From: Lujinxingiaceae bacterium
GTDB lineage: Bacteria > Myxococcota_A > Bradymonadia > Bradymonadales > Bradymonadaceae
Assembly (NCBI GenBank): GCA_013697635.1
Contig: JACCWM010000070.1
Location: forward strand, 1 to 64,000
DNA length: 64,000 nt
Reading direction: 5' to 3'
Shown here: positions 8,717-17,350 of the stretch, piece after piece
Position numbering within the stretch: the first letter of the stretch is position 1
Layout: the number at the start of each line of letters is the position of its first letter
The notes under the pieces: model-generated
Told to the model about the DNA's origin: nothing
Databases searched by the model: none
Seen by the model: only the letters and a program-made list of their open reading frames with translations
Translations under genes and position numbers: made by a program

Positions 8717-11044
8717 TCAGATCGTTTTGAGCGTCGCGCGAATGAGCTCGACAAGCTCGGGATCTTTTTCCAGCTCGACGCGCTTTTGCAGGCTGGGCTT
8801 GGCGGAGCGGTCTTTGAGCTTGCCCACCGACTCGATCGCTGCGCGGCGCACGTCGACCTCATTGTCCTCGAGCGCGCGCACCACAAGCGCCGTCGCGCTG
8901 GGATGGCCCGAATTACCCAGCGCGCGAACGGCCGCCAGGCGAAGGTATTTTTCTTCGGCTGAGACGCGAATGGCGATGCTGGTCACGGCCATCTCCTCGT
9001 TGAAGCGGCCGAGCTGGCTAAGGGCTGCGACCTGGACGGTCTCGCTCTTGTCGGTCACCGCGCCACCGAGCAGGCTGATCACCTGGCGCACGGCCTCGCG
9101 GTCCTGGCGATCGACAAAGGTCGTCAAGGCTTTGAGCGCGCTCGAGCGAACGCCGGCATCGGCGTGGCTGGCATGGCTCCAAACGGGCTTCCAGGCATTG
9201 ACGTCTTCGCGCTGCTCGAGCGCGTCGATCGCCCCGGAGATGACAATCGGCGCCGCGTCCGTGAGGTATTTGTTGAGCGTCTCGACAAGCTCGCCCTCTT
9301 TGAAATTACCCAGCGCGAGCGCCACGTCGCGGCGAACCGGCGGGCTCTTGTCATCGACCATGCGCGCGAGCACCTTGACCGAATCGGCGCTGGCCAGCGT
9401 GCCCAGCGCGCGCGCCGCGGCGCCGCGAATCAGCGGATCGCTGTGCTTGGTGCCGGCCTCCAGCGTGTCGAAGGTGCGCTTGTCGGTCGAGCCGTCCTTG
9501 ACGGCGCGCTCGCCGATGGCGCGGTAGGCCAGGCGTTGGATCAGGTTATCGCGCGAGGTGGTGTGCTCGATGATCGTGGCCATCGGCTGAGCCGACATGA
9601 TCTGGTAGCCGACCTCCTCCATCGCCGCGGCGTCGGTGTTGGCACGCACGACGGCGACGATCGCGGGGAGCGACTCGACCTTGCCAATCTTGAGCAAGGT
9701 CTGGCTGGCAGCCAGGCGGCGCGCAGCGATATGGTCGCCCAAAAAGGACTCAACCACTTTTCGTGATTCGTCGGTGTTCATCGCACCAAGCGCGGCGATC
9801 GCCGAGGCGCTGCGGCCCTCCGGTGAGTTCTTGGCCAGATAGGTCAGGGCCGCAACGCGCGAAGGGGCATCCTTGGAGTTGGCCGCGACGTCCTCAGCGA
9901 GCTGGGTACGAATCGGCGCGGCGACCTTTTCCGAGCCCATGGCTTCGACGCGCGCGCGGTCGGCGTTGAGCTTACCAAGCGCGGCCAGCGCAGCGCGCGA
10001 GACCGGCTCGCGCTTGTCTTCGAGCGCGGCGGCCAGTCGCAAAACGACCTGCTCGTCGCCACTTCGCGAGGCCAGCGCCTCGGCGGCCTTGGGCGCCTCC
10101 TCATCGTTGCCGCGCGCCAGCAAAAAGTAGTGGCTGTGCACGTTGTAGGGTGCCAGGCGCGATTGGCCAAGATAGGCCGCCAGCGCGCGCGCCGTCTCCT
10201 CGTCCTGCTCACCGTCGAGCGCCTTGACCACGGCCGCGAGCACTTTTTCGTTGTTGGTCTGATCCTTGAGCACTTCGAGGCCGACGCGGCGCACTGGTCG
10301 CGAGGAGTGGTTGAGCAGCGAGATCACGTCGTCGGGCTGAAAGCTGCCGAGCGTGGGCAACAGACGCGCGACCGTGATCACGGTGAAGACATCGTCACTG
10401 GCCAGGTAGCCGTAAACCATCTTTCGCAGCTCGGCGCTGTTGGACTTCCAGCGCGCATAGATCGCGGCCACCGGCTCGAGCGTGCCGTCGGGCATCTGCA
10501 CCTGGGTGGTGCTCAAATTTCCTGGCGGCAGCACCTTCCAAAGCGGCACGGTGAGCGTGTAGGCGGCAAACGGCACGTCCTTTCGAGTCACCACACCGCT
10601 GGCGTTGCCTGGAAACTCGACGCCGGCGATGCCCAACTCGGTCAAGGTGTAGACCGTCTCGGCGATGATGATGATCGCGTAGCGCGCGTTCTCCGGGTCG
10701 ATCTTGACGACGACCTTGGCGCGCTCGGGCACCTTGCCGGTGATCTCGATCGTGGACTTACCATAGGTGGGACGCTTGGCGCGCTTGAGCGTCTCGAAGG
10801 CCCTTTGCAGGGTGTCGGCGTCGACCTTGCCGCCCATGGTTGCTTCGCCTACCGGCACCAGAACGCGCTCGGCTTGGCCGCCGATCTCGACGGTTTCATA
10901 GGAGTAACGAACGCTTCCGCCTTCGGCAAAGGCCGCTACGGGCCAGGCAATTGCGACCGCGACCAGCGCGCCCATTAGCTTGCGGCCCAGAGTGCGTGCG
11001 CCTTTGGGGTGCTGCTCACACCTGCTCATATGCTGGGTATTCAT
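8717..11044 (-). CDS. Exported HEAT-repeat protein
   Basis: A 775-residue protein starting with a signal peptide (hydrophobic LMGALVAVAIAWPVAAFA). A unique domain of roughly 150 residues follows, then a long array of HEAT-like repeats in which 30-35-residue units with Ala/Leu-rich helices and conserved Asp/Arg turns recur (for example V-R-x-A-A-I-E-S-V-G-K-L). Such arrays act as protein-binding scaffolds; the partner is unknown. Of two close ATGs, 11044 is preferred because GAGGAG lies 8 bases upstream; the other (11050) leaves only 2 bases. It heads the unit with the DUF192 and zincin genes. Confidence 0.75.
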   Translation of the reverse strand: MNTQHMSRCEQHPKGARTLGRKLMGALVAVAIAWPVAAFAEGGSVRYSYETVEIGGQAERVLVPVGEATMGGKVDADTLQRAFETLKRAKRPTYGKSTIEITGKVPERAKVVVKIDPENARYAIIIIAETVYTLTELGIAGVEFPGNASGVVTRKDVPFAAYTLTVPLWKVLPPGNLSTTQVQMPDGTLEPVAAIYARWKSNSAELRKMVYGYLASDDVFTVITVARLLPTLGSFQPDDVISLLNHSSRPVRRVGLEVLKDQTNNEKVLAAVVKALDGEQDEETARALAAYLGQSRLAPYNVHSHYFLLARGNDEEAPKAAEALASRSGDEQVVLRLAAALEDKREPVSRAALAALGKLNADRARVEAMGSEKVAAPIRTQLAEDVAANSKDAPSRVAALTYLAKNSPEGRSASAIAALGAMNTDESRKVVESFLGDHIAARRLAASQTLLKIGKVESLPAIVAVVRANTDAAAMEEVGYQIMSAQPMATIIEHTTSRDNLIQRLAYRAIGERAVKDGSTDKRTFDTLEAGTKHSDPLIRGAAARALGTLASADSVKVLARMVDDKSPPVRRDVALALGNFKEGELVETLNKYLTDAAPIVISGAIDALEQREDVNAWKPVWSHASHADAGVRSSALKALTTFVDRQDREAVRQVISLLGGAVTDKSETVQVAALSQLGRFNEEMAVTSIAIRVSAEEKYLRLAAVRALGNSGHPSATALVVRALEDNEVDVRRAAIESVGKLKDRSAKPSLQKRVELEKDPELVELIRATLKTI

Positions 11045-11182
11045 CAACATCTCTCCTCATCACCGCGTCTCAAATGCCCTAAAAGGGCCGAAGTGGGTCT
11101 TGACCACCATGACGTAAAAGGGCCCTTGGATTCAAGTTCATTCCAAACGATGGCATCGATCGAATTCTTGGCGGGCCGAACA

Positions 11183-11216
11183 CACAAAAAAACCCGCGGA
11201 TGCGGGTTTTTTTGTG
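11183..11216. terminator. Bidirectional Rho-independent terminator
   Basis: CCCGC (11193-11197), a four-base loop and GCGGG (11202-11206) are flanked by seven A on one side and seven T on the other; the pairing extends through CACA/TGTG-like ends. It works in either direction, but its position fits termination of the minus-strand tRNA/zinc-ribbon transcript. Confidence 0.9.
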
Positions 11217-11266
11217 AGTCAGGCATTTGAAGCGCCTGACGCGATTCTGTGGCCGGTCAAAAAAGC

Positions 11267-11485
11267 TCAGGCAGTCTTTTGAAGCAGGCTGCCGACCTTG
11301 ACGTCATGCTTGGAGACGACGAACATGCACGTGGCCGAGGTGCAAACCCAGAACATGCCGCTGGGGCCCTCGGTGAAGCGCATGACGCGTGTCATCTGCA
11401 TGTCGGTATTGCAGGACGGACACGTGCGAGCCGAGCCTTTACCTTTTTTCTTACTGGCGATCTTTGCTGGGCGTTTTGTTGCCAT
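11267..11485 (-). CDS. Small zinc-ribbon protein, unknown function
   Basis: A 72-residue protein. The lysine-rich N-terminus (KRPAKIASKKKGKG) is followed by a probable zinc ribbon formed by CPSC at about 22-25 and C-x4-C (CTSATC) at about 48-53. The basic head and ribbon suggest nucleic-acid or ribosome binding, but no named family is recognised. It lies downstream of tRNA-Glu on the same strand and upstream of the strong terminator, so it may be the last gene of the tRNA transcript. Confidence 0.75.
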   Translation of the reverse strand: MATKRPAKIASKKKGKGSARTCPSCNTDMQMTRVMRFTEGPSGMFWVCTSATCMFVVSKHDVKVGSLLQKTA

Positions 11486-11577
11486 GACTTTTTGCTCCTA
11501 AGATGCAAACTGGCTCGATGATTTCCCTTGATTGGAAAATACACGACGAGCCAGTTGGTTTCTCACAGTGAAAACAG

Positions 11578-11649
11578 TAGCCCGTACGGGATTCGAACCC
11601 GTGCTACCGGCGTGAGAGGCCGGAGTCCTAACCACTAGACTAACGGGCC
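11578..11649 (-). tRNA. tRNA-Glu (CUC anticodon)
   Basis: Read on the minus strand, a full cloverleaf can be drawn. The acceptor stem is GGCCCGT/ACGGGCT with a G-U first pair. The D arm contains TCTAGTGGTTAGGA, the anticodon stem CCGGC/GCCGG holds loop CTCTCAC (anticodon CUC), and the T arm contains GGTTCGAATCC. CCA is not encoded. It is paired with tRNA-Gln only 3 bases upstream and probably cut from one precursor. Confidence 0.95.
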
Positions 11650-11652
11650 GTA

Positions 11653-11723
11653 TTCGGGGACTAGGATTCGAACCTAGATACTTGGAATCAGAATCCAATG
11701 TCCTGCCATTAGACGATCCCCGA
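11653..11723 (-). tRNA. tRNA-Gln (CUG anticodon)
   Basis: On the minus strand the acceptor arms TCGGGGA/TCCCCGA pair perfectly. The anticodon stem TTGGA/TCCAA encloses TTCTGAT, giving anticodon CUG, and the T arm has GGTTCGAATCC. CCA is not encoded. It is the first gene of the transcript that begins at the promoter at 11807-11835. Confidence 0.95.
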
Positions 11724-11781
11724 AAGAGCAAGGAAGCGTCTTACGATAGGGCGAACCCCTTGCACTCGCTTCCGAGCGCGT

Positions 11782-11796
11782 CCGGGCAGTGCCCGG
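11782..11796. repeat. Hairpin in the tRNA leader
   Basis: CCGGGC-AGT-GCCCGG is a six-pair stem with a three-base loop. It lies between the presumed start of transcription near 11800 and the tRNA-Gln 5' end, in a GC-rich leader. A role in 5' processing is possible but unproven. Confidence 0.4.
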
Positions 11797-11806
11797 CGGA
11801 GATGGT

Positions 11807-11835
11807 GTTTTAAACAAGGTCCATGGGGCTGTCAA
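11807..11835 (-). promoter_or_regulatory. Sigma-70-type promoter of the tRNA-Gln/tRNA-Glu unit
   Basis: On the minus strand TTGACA (11835-11830) and TAAAAC (11812-11807) are separated by exactly 17 bases. The -35 is perfect and the -10 is a fair match. The region just downstream is GC-rich, as at many stringently controlled stable-RNA promoters. It faces the tRNA pair about 80 bases away. Confidence 0.6.
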
Positions 11836-12206
11836 CAGTTTTTTCATCCCAGCTCAACACCAGCCCAACACCAGCTCAATAACCGGGGGCTCCTTGAGCT
11901 GTTCGATACCAACGCCCACCCGATCGGCGCTATTCCGATTGCGGGGGCGCAACCCGATTCTCGGGCAATGATTTGCCCTTTGTCGATGAGTGCTTAGCGT
12001 TGGCTTGCGCGCCGTGCGCTTGCCTCCAAGCGCTTCGGTCGCTACTGTTGATAAAAGACGTTTTGTTCAGCCGTTGCAAGCCCACCACAAACCGTACATG
12101 GCCCTTTGGCCGTATGCGGTTCGATGGTGCTGGTCCAACACTTCACCAAACCCGCCAGGTCGTTCGGTCGTTTCACCCCTTCCACCCCCGCTCGAGGAGA
12201 TCGCCC
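11836..12206. other. Intergenic region with three tandem 11-mers
   Basis: No gene is supported. The notable element is three adjacent 11-base units at 11850-11881 (CAGCTCAACAC, CAGCCCAACAC, CAGCTCAATA), directly upstream of the tRNA promoter and divergent to the DUF465 gene. The remainder shows no clear hairpin or promoter. An open frame extends the downstream small gene to 11973, but the ribosome binding site at 12194-12200 argues for the start at 12207. Confidence 0.45.
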
Positions 12207-12413
12207 ATGTCCCAGTCGCTATCCAGCAGAAACGTTTTGCGCTACGACGATCTTGAGATGCTACGGGTCGAACACCAGTCGTTGGAAAACCGCCTCGTTG
12301 AGCTCGACCAACACCGCTCGCTGTCCCCCGAGGAGCAGTACGAGGTGCAAGTCATCAAGAAGAGAAAGCTCTTTCTCAAGGATCGTATGCATTCTCTGGA
12401 AGCGACGAACTAG
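12207..12413 (+). CDS. YdcH-like DUF465 small protein
   Basis: A 68-residue, highly charged helical protein. It matches the DUF465/YdcH family pattern: a helix with LRVEHQSLENRL, then LSPEEQYEVQVIKKRKLFLKDRM. Members are short helical-hairpin proteins of unknown role. GAGGAGA at 12194-12200 sits six bases before the ATG and fixes the start. Its last 38 bases overlap the 3' end of the convergent YihY-type gene. Confidence 0.8.
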   Translation: MSQSLSSRNVLRYDDLEMLRVEHQSLENRLVELDQHRSLSPEEQYEVQVIKKRKLFLKDRMHSLEATN

Positions 12414-13866
12414 CATCGTCCTCGGCCGCCTGCTCCAGGGTGGCGTCGATCAGCGTGTCAATCGACGGGGAGCCAGCCGAGAGAGAGGTAATCGAAAGAG
12501 AGTCAGCGTCTGCCTGCAGCGCTGGCTCTTTTTTTGGGCCAGCTTCCGGTGTGAAATCGACGAGGTCGCCCGCCACATAGCCGTCGAAGTAGGCGCGCGT
12601 GGCGTCGCGATAGCCTAGCGACAGGGCGCGCACGGCCGGCCCGAGCTTTCGACCGCCCTGAATCCAGAAGCTCTCGACGAGCGCGCCGAGATCGATGTCC
12701 TCGAGCGCGCGCGCCGGCAACAAGCGTCGATCCGAGCGCTTGCCCTCACGCGTCTCGGCCAACACGCCGCCGGCGAGCAGTTGATTGACCGTCTCGCGAA
12801 TGATCGTGCGGTTGTACTCGGTCTTCTCGACGAGCTGGGTCTCGCTCACCGCGCCCTGGCCTCGCTTGAAGGCGTCGACAATCGGCGCCAAGATCTCGAC
12901 GGCGATCACCGGGTTGAGCACGCGCAGCTTGCCATGGCGAAGAAGCGCGGCGCGCTCGCCGGCCTCGGCGCGCATCAACGAGGGCAGGTGCTGGAACGAG
13001 TAGGCCATCTCCGCGCCGATCAAGATCACGAACCAGGTGATGTAAACCCAGACCAGAAACAAGGGCACCAGGGTCATCGTGCCGTAGATGCGGTTATAGG
13101 CCTGCAAGAGCACATGGTGGATGTAGAGATTGAAGCCCCACTTGGCCAGCTCGAAGGCGACCGCGGTAAAGAGCCCACCGATGAGCGCCGATTTCCAGTG
13201 CACGTCGGCATGGGGCAAGAGCTTGTTCATCAACGTAAAGGCCACCAGCGTGTAGACCAGCGGCAGCAGCCGATCGACGAAGCTGACGTCAAACCCCATG
13301 CGCGACAGGTAGATCTGAACGTTGGCTGTATGGATGATCGACAGCGCGATGAGCACCGGACCAAAGGTGACCATGGCATAGAAGGTCAGAAACTTCTTGA
13401 TCCGCGATCGGTCGTGGGTGCCACGCCAGATGTTGGTCAGGGTCTGCTCAATCGAGTTGAACAGCAACACCCCGATGACCACCAGCGAGACGCCCCCTAC
13501 ACCGCCGACTGCCTGCGCGCTGCTCGCCGCTAAGTCGCCGAGATAACTCACGATTCCGCTCGCCGCAGATGGAAAAACCTGCTGCAGCGTGCGCACGAGC
13601 ATGTTATCCTCGGAGGCGAACACGCCAAAGGCCGCCCCAAGGGAGGTGGCCACGCTCAACAAAGGCACGATCGAGAGCACGGTGATAAACGACAGGCTCG
13701 CAGCCAGCGCGGCGCCGCGGTCGCGAAGCAGCTCGCGAACGGTCATGTAGATCAGCACGATCGAGCCGGTCCAGAGTTTTTCGCTGAGGGTACGCTCTTG
13801 CCATCCGCGTCGCTGAAAGCGCGCCATGCGCTCGGACAACTGCTCTTTGAGGGCGGTAAACTTCAT
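12376..13866 (-). CDS. YihY/BrkB-family inner-membrane protein
   Basis: A 496-residue protein. About six transmembrane segments fall between residues 35 and 300, with family features: RDRGAALAASLSFITVLSIVPLL after the first helix, a mid-region FNSIEQTLTNIWRG, and the final YGTMTLVPLFLVWVYITWFVILIGAEMAY helix. A cytoplasmic C-terminal part of about 190 residues resembles a winged-helix-like region followed by an acidic tail. Family function is unsettled (once annotated ribonuclease BN). The ATG at 13866 gives the usual family N-terminus; an upstream extension to 14004 has no support. Confidence 0.85.
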   Translation of the reverse strand: MKFTALKEQLSERMARFQRRGWQERTLSEKLWTGSIVLIYMTVRELLRDRGAALAASLSFITVLSIVPLLSVATSLGAAFGVFASEDNMLVRTLQQVFPSAASGIVSYLGDLAASSAQAVGGVGGVSLVVIGVLLFNSIEQTLTNIWRGTHDRSRIKKFLTFYAMVTFGPVLIALSIIHTANVQIYLSRMGFDVSFVDRLLPLVYTLVAFTLMNKLLPHADVHWKSALIGGLFTAVAFELAKWGFNLYIHHVLLQAYNRIYGTMTLVPLFLVWVYITWFVILIGAEMAYSFQHLPSLMRAEAGERAALLRHGKLRVLNPVIAVEILAPIVDAFKRGQGAVSETQLVEKTEYNRTIIRETVNQLLAGGVLAETREGKRSDRRLLPARALEDIDLGALVESFWIQGGRKLGPAVRALSLGYRDATRAYFDGYVAGDLVDFTPEAGPKKEPALQADADSLSITSLSAGSPSIDTLIDATLEQAAEDDASSSLPENAYDP

Positions 13867-13886
13867 GATCTCGTCAACTGATGGAT

Positions 13887-13902
13887 ACCGGCGCGAGCCG
13901 GT
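13887..13902. repeat. Inverted repeat upstream of the YihY-type gene
   Basis: ACCGGC-GCGA-GCCGGT is a perfect six-pair stem closing a GCGA (GNRA-type) tetraloop, about 20 bases upstream of the start at 13866. It could be a stable 5'-UTR hairpin or an operator. Confidence 0.45.
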
Positions 13903-13931
13903 GACGCTCAATATTGCTGGAACAAAAGGAG

Positions 13932-13943
13932 CACGAACTCGTG
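13932..13943. promoter_or_regulatory. Short inverted repeat CACGA-AC-TCGTG
   Basis: A perfect 5+2+5 inverted repeat in the divergent region between the YihY-type gene and the transglycosylase gene. Its half-site CACGA recurs in a longer palindrome at 14085-14100, so both may bind the same regulator. Inference. Confidence 0.3.
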
Positions 13944-14084
13944 TTATTTCCTCCGTATTTACTGCACGCCACCAATTATTGCGATCTTCTGGCGCGGGGG
14001 TCATTGATGTCTATGATGTCTGTACAGGCACCGCACCCTACCGCGTCTGCGCCACAAACGTGCGACTTGGATGCATTGGTTATA

Positions 14085-14100
14085 CACGAGCCCGCTCGTG
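14085..14100. promoter_or_regulatory. Inverted repeat CACGAG-CCCG-CTCGTG before the transglycosylase gene
   Basis: Perfect six-base arms with a four-base centre, 34 bases upstream of the ATG at 14135. Position and symmetry suit an operator or a 5'-UTR hairpin. Confidence 0.35.
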
Positions 14101-14134
14101 AGGGAAAAATACTGTTTGATACAAGGCCATTACA

Positions 14135-17100
14135 ATGACTGCCCGACGATCACTTGTGTGGACCATTGGTGCCCTCTCCTGCCTGACGCTGGCGGTCTTT
14201 GTGACCGTGCCGGAGCTGTCCGCTCAGCGCCTGGATGCGTCACCCAAATCCGGCGGCGCCAACGGCGCGCTTGGCGCAAGCCAGCTCGGCGGCGAGCGTA
14301 TGGAGCTCGCGCTCAATTTGACCAGCGCCCATGCCCTGGCCACGACCAGTCTTTTAAAGTCCTCACGCACGGCCAACCAGGTGGCACTTTGCGCGTTCGG
14401 CGAGGCCACCCTGGTGCTCGCGCGCGACACAGCCTTTGGCGGTGAGCGGCTTCGCGCCGAAGAGATGCTGCGCGCCCTGCTCGACGAAGGCAAGGGCTGT
14501 GCGCGCAGCGACAGCGAGCAGAGCGCACGCGCTCTGCAAGATCGCGCTCGCTTGCAGCTTGGCAATTTGTTGATTAGTGAGGGCCGCCCCGACGACGCGC
14601 TGGCCGTGCTCGAGGCGATTTCGGCCAACACCCCGGTTAACGACTACGTGCTCTGGCTTCGCGCAAACGCCCTGGAGGCCGCCGCACGCCCGGCCGAGGC
14701 CGCCGAGCACTTCGCCAAGATCCATGCGATCGGCACGAGCCCCCTGCACTGGCGCGCACGCGGGCGCCAGGCCAAGGCTTTGATTGAGGCCGAGAAATGG
14801 AAGGAAGCCCTGCCTGTGCTCACTCAGATGGTCGAGCTCTTTCCCGATTACCCGCGTCGTCACGCCGCGCTCTACTATCGCGGCCTCGCGCTCGACAAGC
14901 TCGGCAAGCACGCCCAGGCCGCCGAAGCCTACCAAAGAGCCTGGTTTGAGTTTCCCTTCAAAGCCGAGGGCGAGCTGGCCAAGGCGCGCCTCGACGCCTA
15001 CGCGCTCGAAGGCATCAAGCCAGTACCGATTGCCAGAGAGCGCCTGCTCGCCAGCTATCGCCAGTTGCGCGTGGACAAGCACTGGCCGCTGGCCCACAAG
15101 TTGCTCACCGCGCTTGGCGAGGCCCACAAGAGCGAGTCGGGCATCACGGCCTTTGAGAACGAGGTGCTGCTCGAGATCGCGCTCAACGCCCACTACAGCC
15201 ACAATCACGAGGATGCCGTCTACTACTTCGACAAGGCGCGCAAAATCTACGAGAGCGCTAGCCGCGAAGGCTTCAACGCCCGAACGATGTACCGTTTTCA
15301 AAGCTTCTCGCTGGCGCGCCTGGAGCGCTTCGATGAGGCCCTGGGCGCGCTCGAGACCCTCAACAAAGGCGCCAGCTTGAACACCCGGCTGACGGCCTAT
15401 GCCGCCTTCTACGAGGAGCACGGCCAGTACAAGCACGCCCTGCAAATCTACGACAAGCTCTACTCAGCCGGCCAAAAGCGCGGCTGGCATTTCAGCTACC
15501 TGCTCTACAAGTCGGGCAAGTTCGACAGCGCCTACGACAACTTCGTAAAGCTTGCAGAGCGCAGCGGCGGCGAGCGACGCGCCAAGTATTTGTACTGGGC
15601 CGGGCGCGCGCTCGAGCGCGGCGGCAACGACGCCGACGCCCGCGAGATCTTCGACGAAGTCGCGCGCGCCTACACCTCGAGCTACTACGGCATCCAGGCC
15701 ACCAACCGCTCGATGGACATCGTCCAGCGCGGCGCGGCCAACGCTCCCATGCTCGTCGAGGCCAAGGGCATGCTGCAATCGGCCGAGGAGGCCTTCCAGG
15801 CCTTTGACGAGGCCGCCACGATGTTCGCCTCGGCCACCACCGTGGCCGCAAGCGATCCGCGCACGCTGCCGCTCGACGAGCGCTACGACGCCGCCACACA
15901 CACCGATGCCGGCTTCAGCCCCTACCAGTTCGTCGCGACGCCGCACGCCTGCGCGATCGACACTTTGCTTGGCACCGAGAGCTGCGCCACGCCGCGCGTG
16001 GTGCGCCCGCATTCCCAGTGGCCGATGACGCCGGCCTTTTCACCCGAATTGCTCGCGGGCACGGCCGCGCCGCAAAGCGCGACCAGACGCGGCAAGTACG
16101 ACGAGGTCGTCGTCGATGACGACGAGGCCGACGGCTCCGGCGGCACCTCGCCCAGCGAGGGCGACGCCCTGACGCCGGTCAAAAAGGTCAAGTTTGCCAA
16201 GCAAGCCCCGCGGGTTCGCTACAACACCGACGCGCGCATCTACTGGCACGGGCGAAACGAGTCCGACATCGCCTTTGTACGCCATCGCCAGGGCGATATG
16301 CTCGGCGTGCTGCCCTCCCAGCTCAAGGCCTACGACGAGGACGACTACGTCGGCGGCGTCTACCGCGCCGTAGCTGCGGTGGGCGACCTCTTTCCCGAGC
16401 TCGTGCGCGCCCAGTGGTTGTGGGAGGCCGGTATGGGCACCGAAGCTCGCCGGGCCACGCGCGACGTCGCACTCGAGCTGCGCGGCCTCTCTCAGCGCGG
16501 CCGGCCCGGCGCCCGGCCACACGCGCTCGAATTCGATCGCTGGGCTTATTACATCGACAACCGTCGCCAGAAGAGCGCGCTCTGGGGAATGAGCAGCAGC
16601 GAGAAGCGCTTTCCCGTGCCCGCCGATGCCGCAGCCAGCCGCAAGCTGCTCGAGCGCCAGCAGGCGATCGTCGAGCGTCGACGCGACTTTGAGCCCGCGC
16701 TCATCGAGGCCTTCATGGAGGTCGGTGAGTACCATTTGGTGCGCCGCCACGCGCTCAACCGGGGAGGATGGTCTCGACAAGATCCCCGAGGCGATACCCG
16801 CCGCTCCTGGATGCAGGCCTATCCGCGCGCCTATCCCGAGATCGTGATTCCCGAGGCGATCAAGCGAAACGTCAACCCCTACATGATCTGGGCGCTGATG
16901 CTCGTCGAGAGCTCGTTTAATCCCGACTCGCTCAGCCGCGCCGACGCCATGGGCTTGCTGCAAGTCATCCCGCGCACCGGCCTCAAGGTCGCCGCGATGT
17001 TCGGCGACGCCGACTTTGGCCCCTTCGATCTGCTCGAAGACGAGGCCGCGATTCGCCAGGGCGTCTTCTACTTCAGTCGTCTCGTGCAAAAATTTCACGG

Positions 17101-17347
17101 CCAGGAGCTCTTGTCCTTTGCCGGCTACAACGGCGGCCCACACCGCGTCGGCGCCTGGCTCGAGGCGCGCGGGCGCGACATTCCGCTCGACGAGTTCATC
17201 GAGGAGATCCCCTTCAATGAGGCGCGCGGCTACGCCAAGAAGGTGCTGCGCTTTGTGGGCGTCTACATGCGCATCTACGAAGGCGTCGACCATCTCTACG
17301 TCGGCCAGAACCTGCGCCAGGACTACCTCGAGCAGCCCGACTTCTAG
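14135..17347 (+). CDS. Soluble lytic murein transglycosylase (Slt70-like) with TPR region
   Basis: A 1070-residue exported enzyme predicted to cleave peptidoglycan glycan strands to 1,6-anhydromuropeptides. A signal peptide (about 1-31) precedes TPR-like helices over roughly 110-560, comparable with the superhelical ring of Slt70, then a linker with an acidic low-complexity patch near 650. The SLT domain lies at about 900-1050. It shows the catalytic Glu in LVESSF (about 925), GLLQVIP, FAGYNGGPHRV and the EIPFNEARGY segment. At 1070 residues it is much longer than E. coli Slt (about 645). It ends three bases before the convergent Rrf2 gene stop. Confidence 0.9.
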   Translation: MTARRSLVWTIGALSCLTLAVFVTVPELSAQRLDASPKSGGANGALGASQLGGERMELALNLTSAHALATTSLLKSSRTANQVALCAFGEATLVLARDTAFGGERLRAEEMLRALLDEGKGCARSDSEQSARALQDRARLQLGNLLISEGRPDDALAVLEAISANTPVNDYVLWLRANALEAAARPAEAAEHFAKIHAIGTSPLHWRARGRQAKALIEAEKWKEALPVLTQMVELFPDYPRRHAALYYRGLALDKLGKHAQAAEAYQRAWFEFPFKAEGELAKARLDAYALEGIKPVPIARERLLASYRQLRVDKHWPLAHKLLTALGEAHKSESGITAFENEVLLEIALNAHYSHNHEDAVYYFDKARKIYESASREGFNARTMYRFQSFSLARLERFDEALGALETLNKGASLNTRLTAYAAFYEEHGQYKHALQIYDKLYSAGQKRGWHFSYLLYKSGKFDSAYDNFVKLAERSGGERRAKYLYWAGRALERGGNDADAREIFDEVARAYTSSYYGIQATNRSMDIVQRGAANAPMLVEAKGMLQSAEEAFQAFDEAATMFASATTVAASDPRTLPLDERYDAATHTDAGFSPYQFVATPHACAIDTLLGTESCATPRVVRPHSQWPMTPAFSPELLAGTAAPQSATRRGKYDEVVVDDDEADGSGGTSPSEGDALTPVKKVKFAKQAPRVRYNTDARIYWHGRNESDIAFVRHRQGDMLGVLPSQLKAYDEDDYVGGVYRAVAAVGDLFPELVRAQWLWEAGMGTEARRATRDVALELRGLSQRGRPGARPHALEFDRWAYYIDNRRQKSALWGMSSSEKRFPVPADAAASRKLLERQQAIVERRRDFEPALIEAFMEVGEYHLVRRHALNRGGWSRQDPRGDTRRSWMQAYPRAYPEIVIPEAIKRNVNPYMIWALMLVESSFNPDSLSRADAMGLLQVIPRTGLKVAAMFGDADFGPFDLLEDEAAIRQGVFYFSRLVQKFHGQELLSFAGYNGGPHRVGAWLEARGRDIPLDEFIEEIPFNEARGYAKKVLRFVGVYMRIYEGVDHLYVGQNLRQDYLEQPDF

Positions 17348-17350
17348 CTT

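Noticed and set aside
11498-11731. Minus-strand open frame of 77 residues across the tRNA pair
   Set aside because: It is a translation of tRNA-Gln and tRNA-Glu; its repeated GSNP-type peptides are the known artefact of reading tRNA genes as protein.
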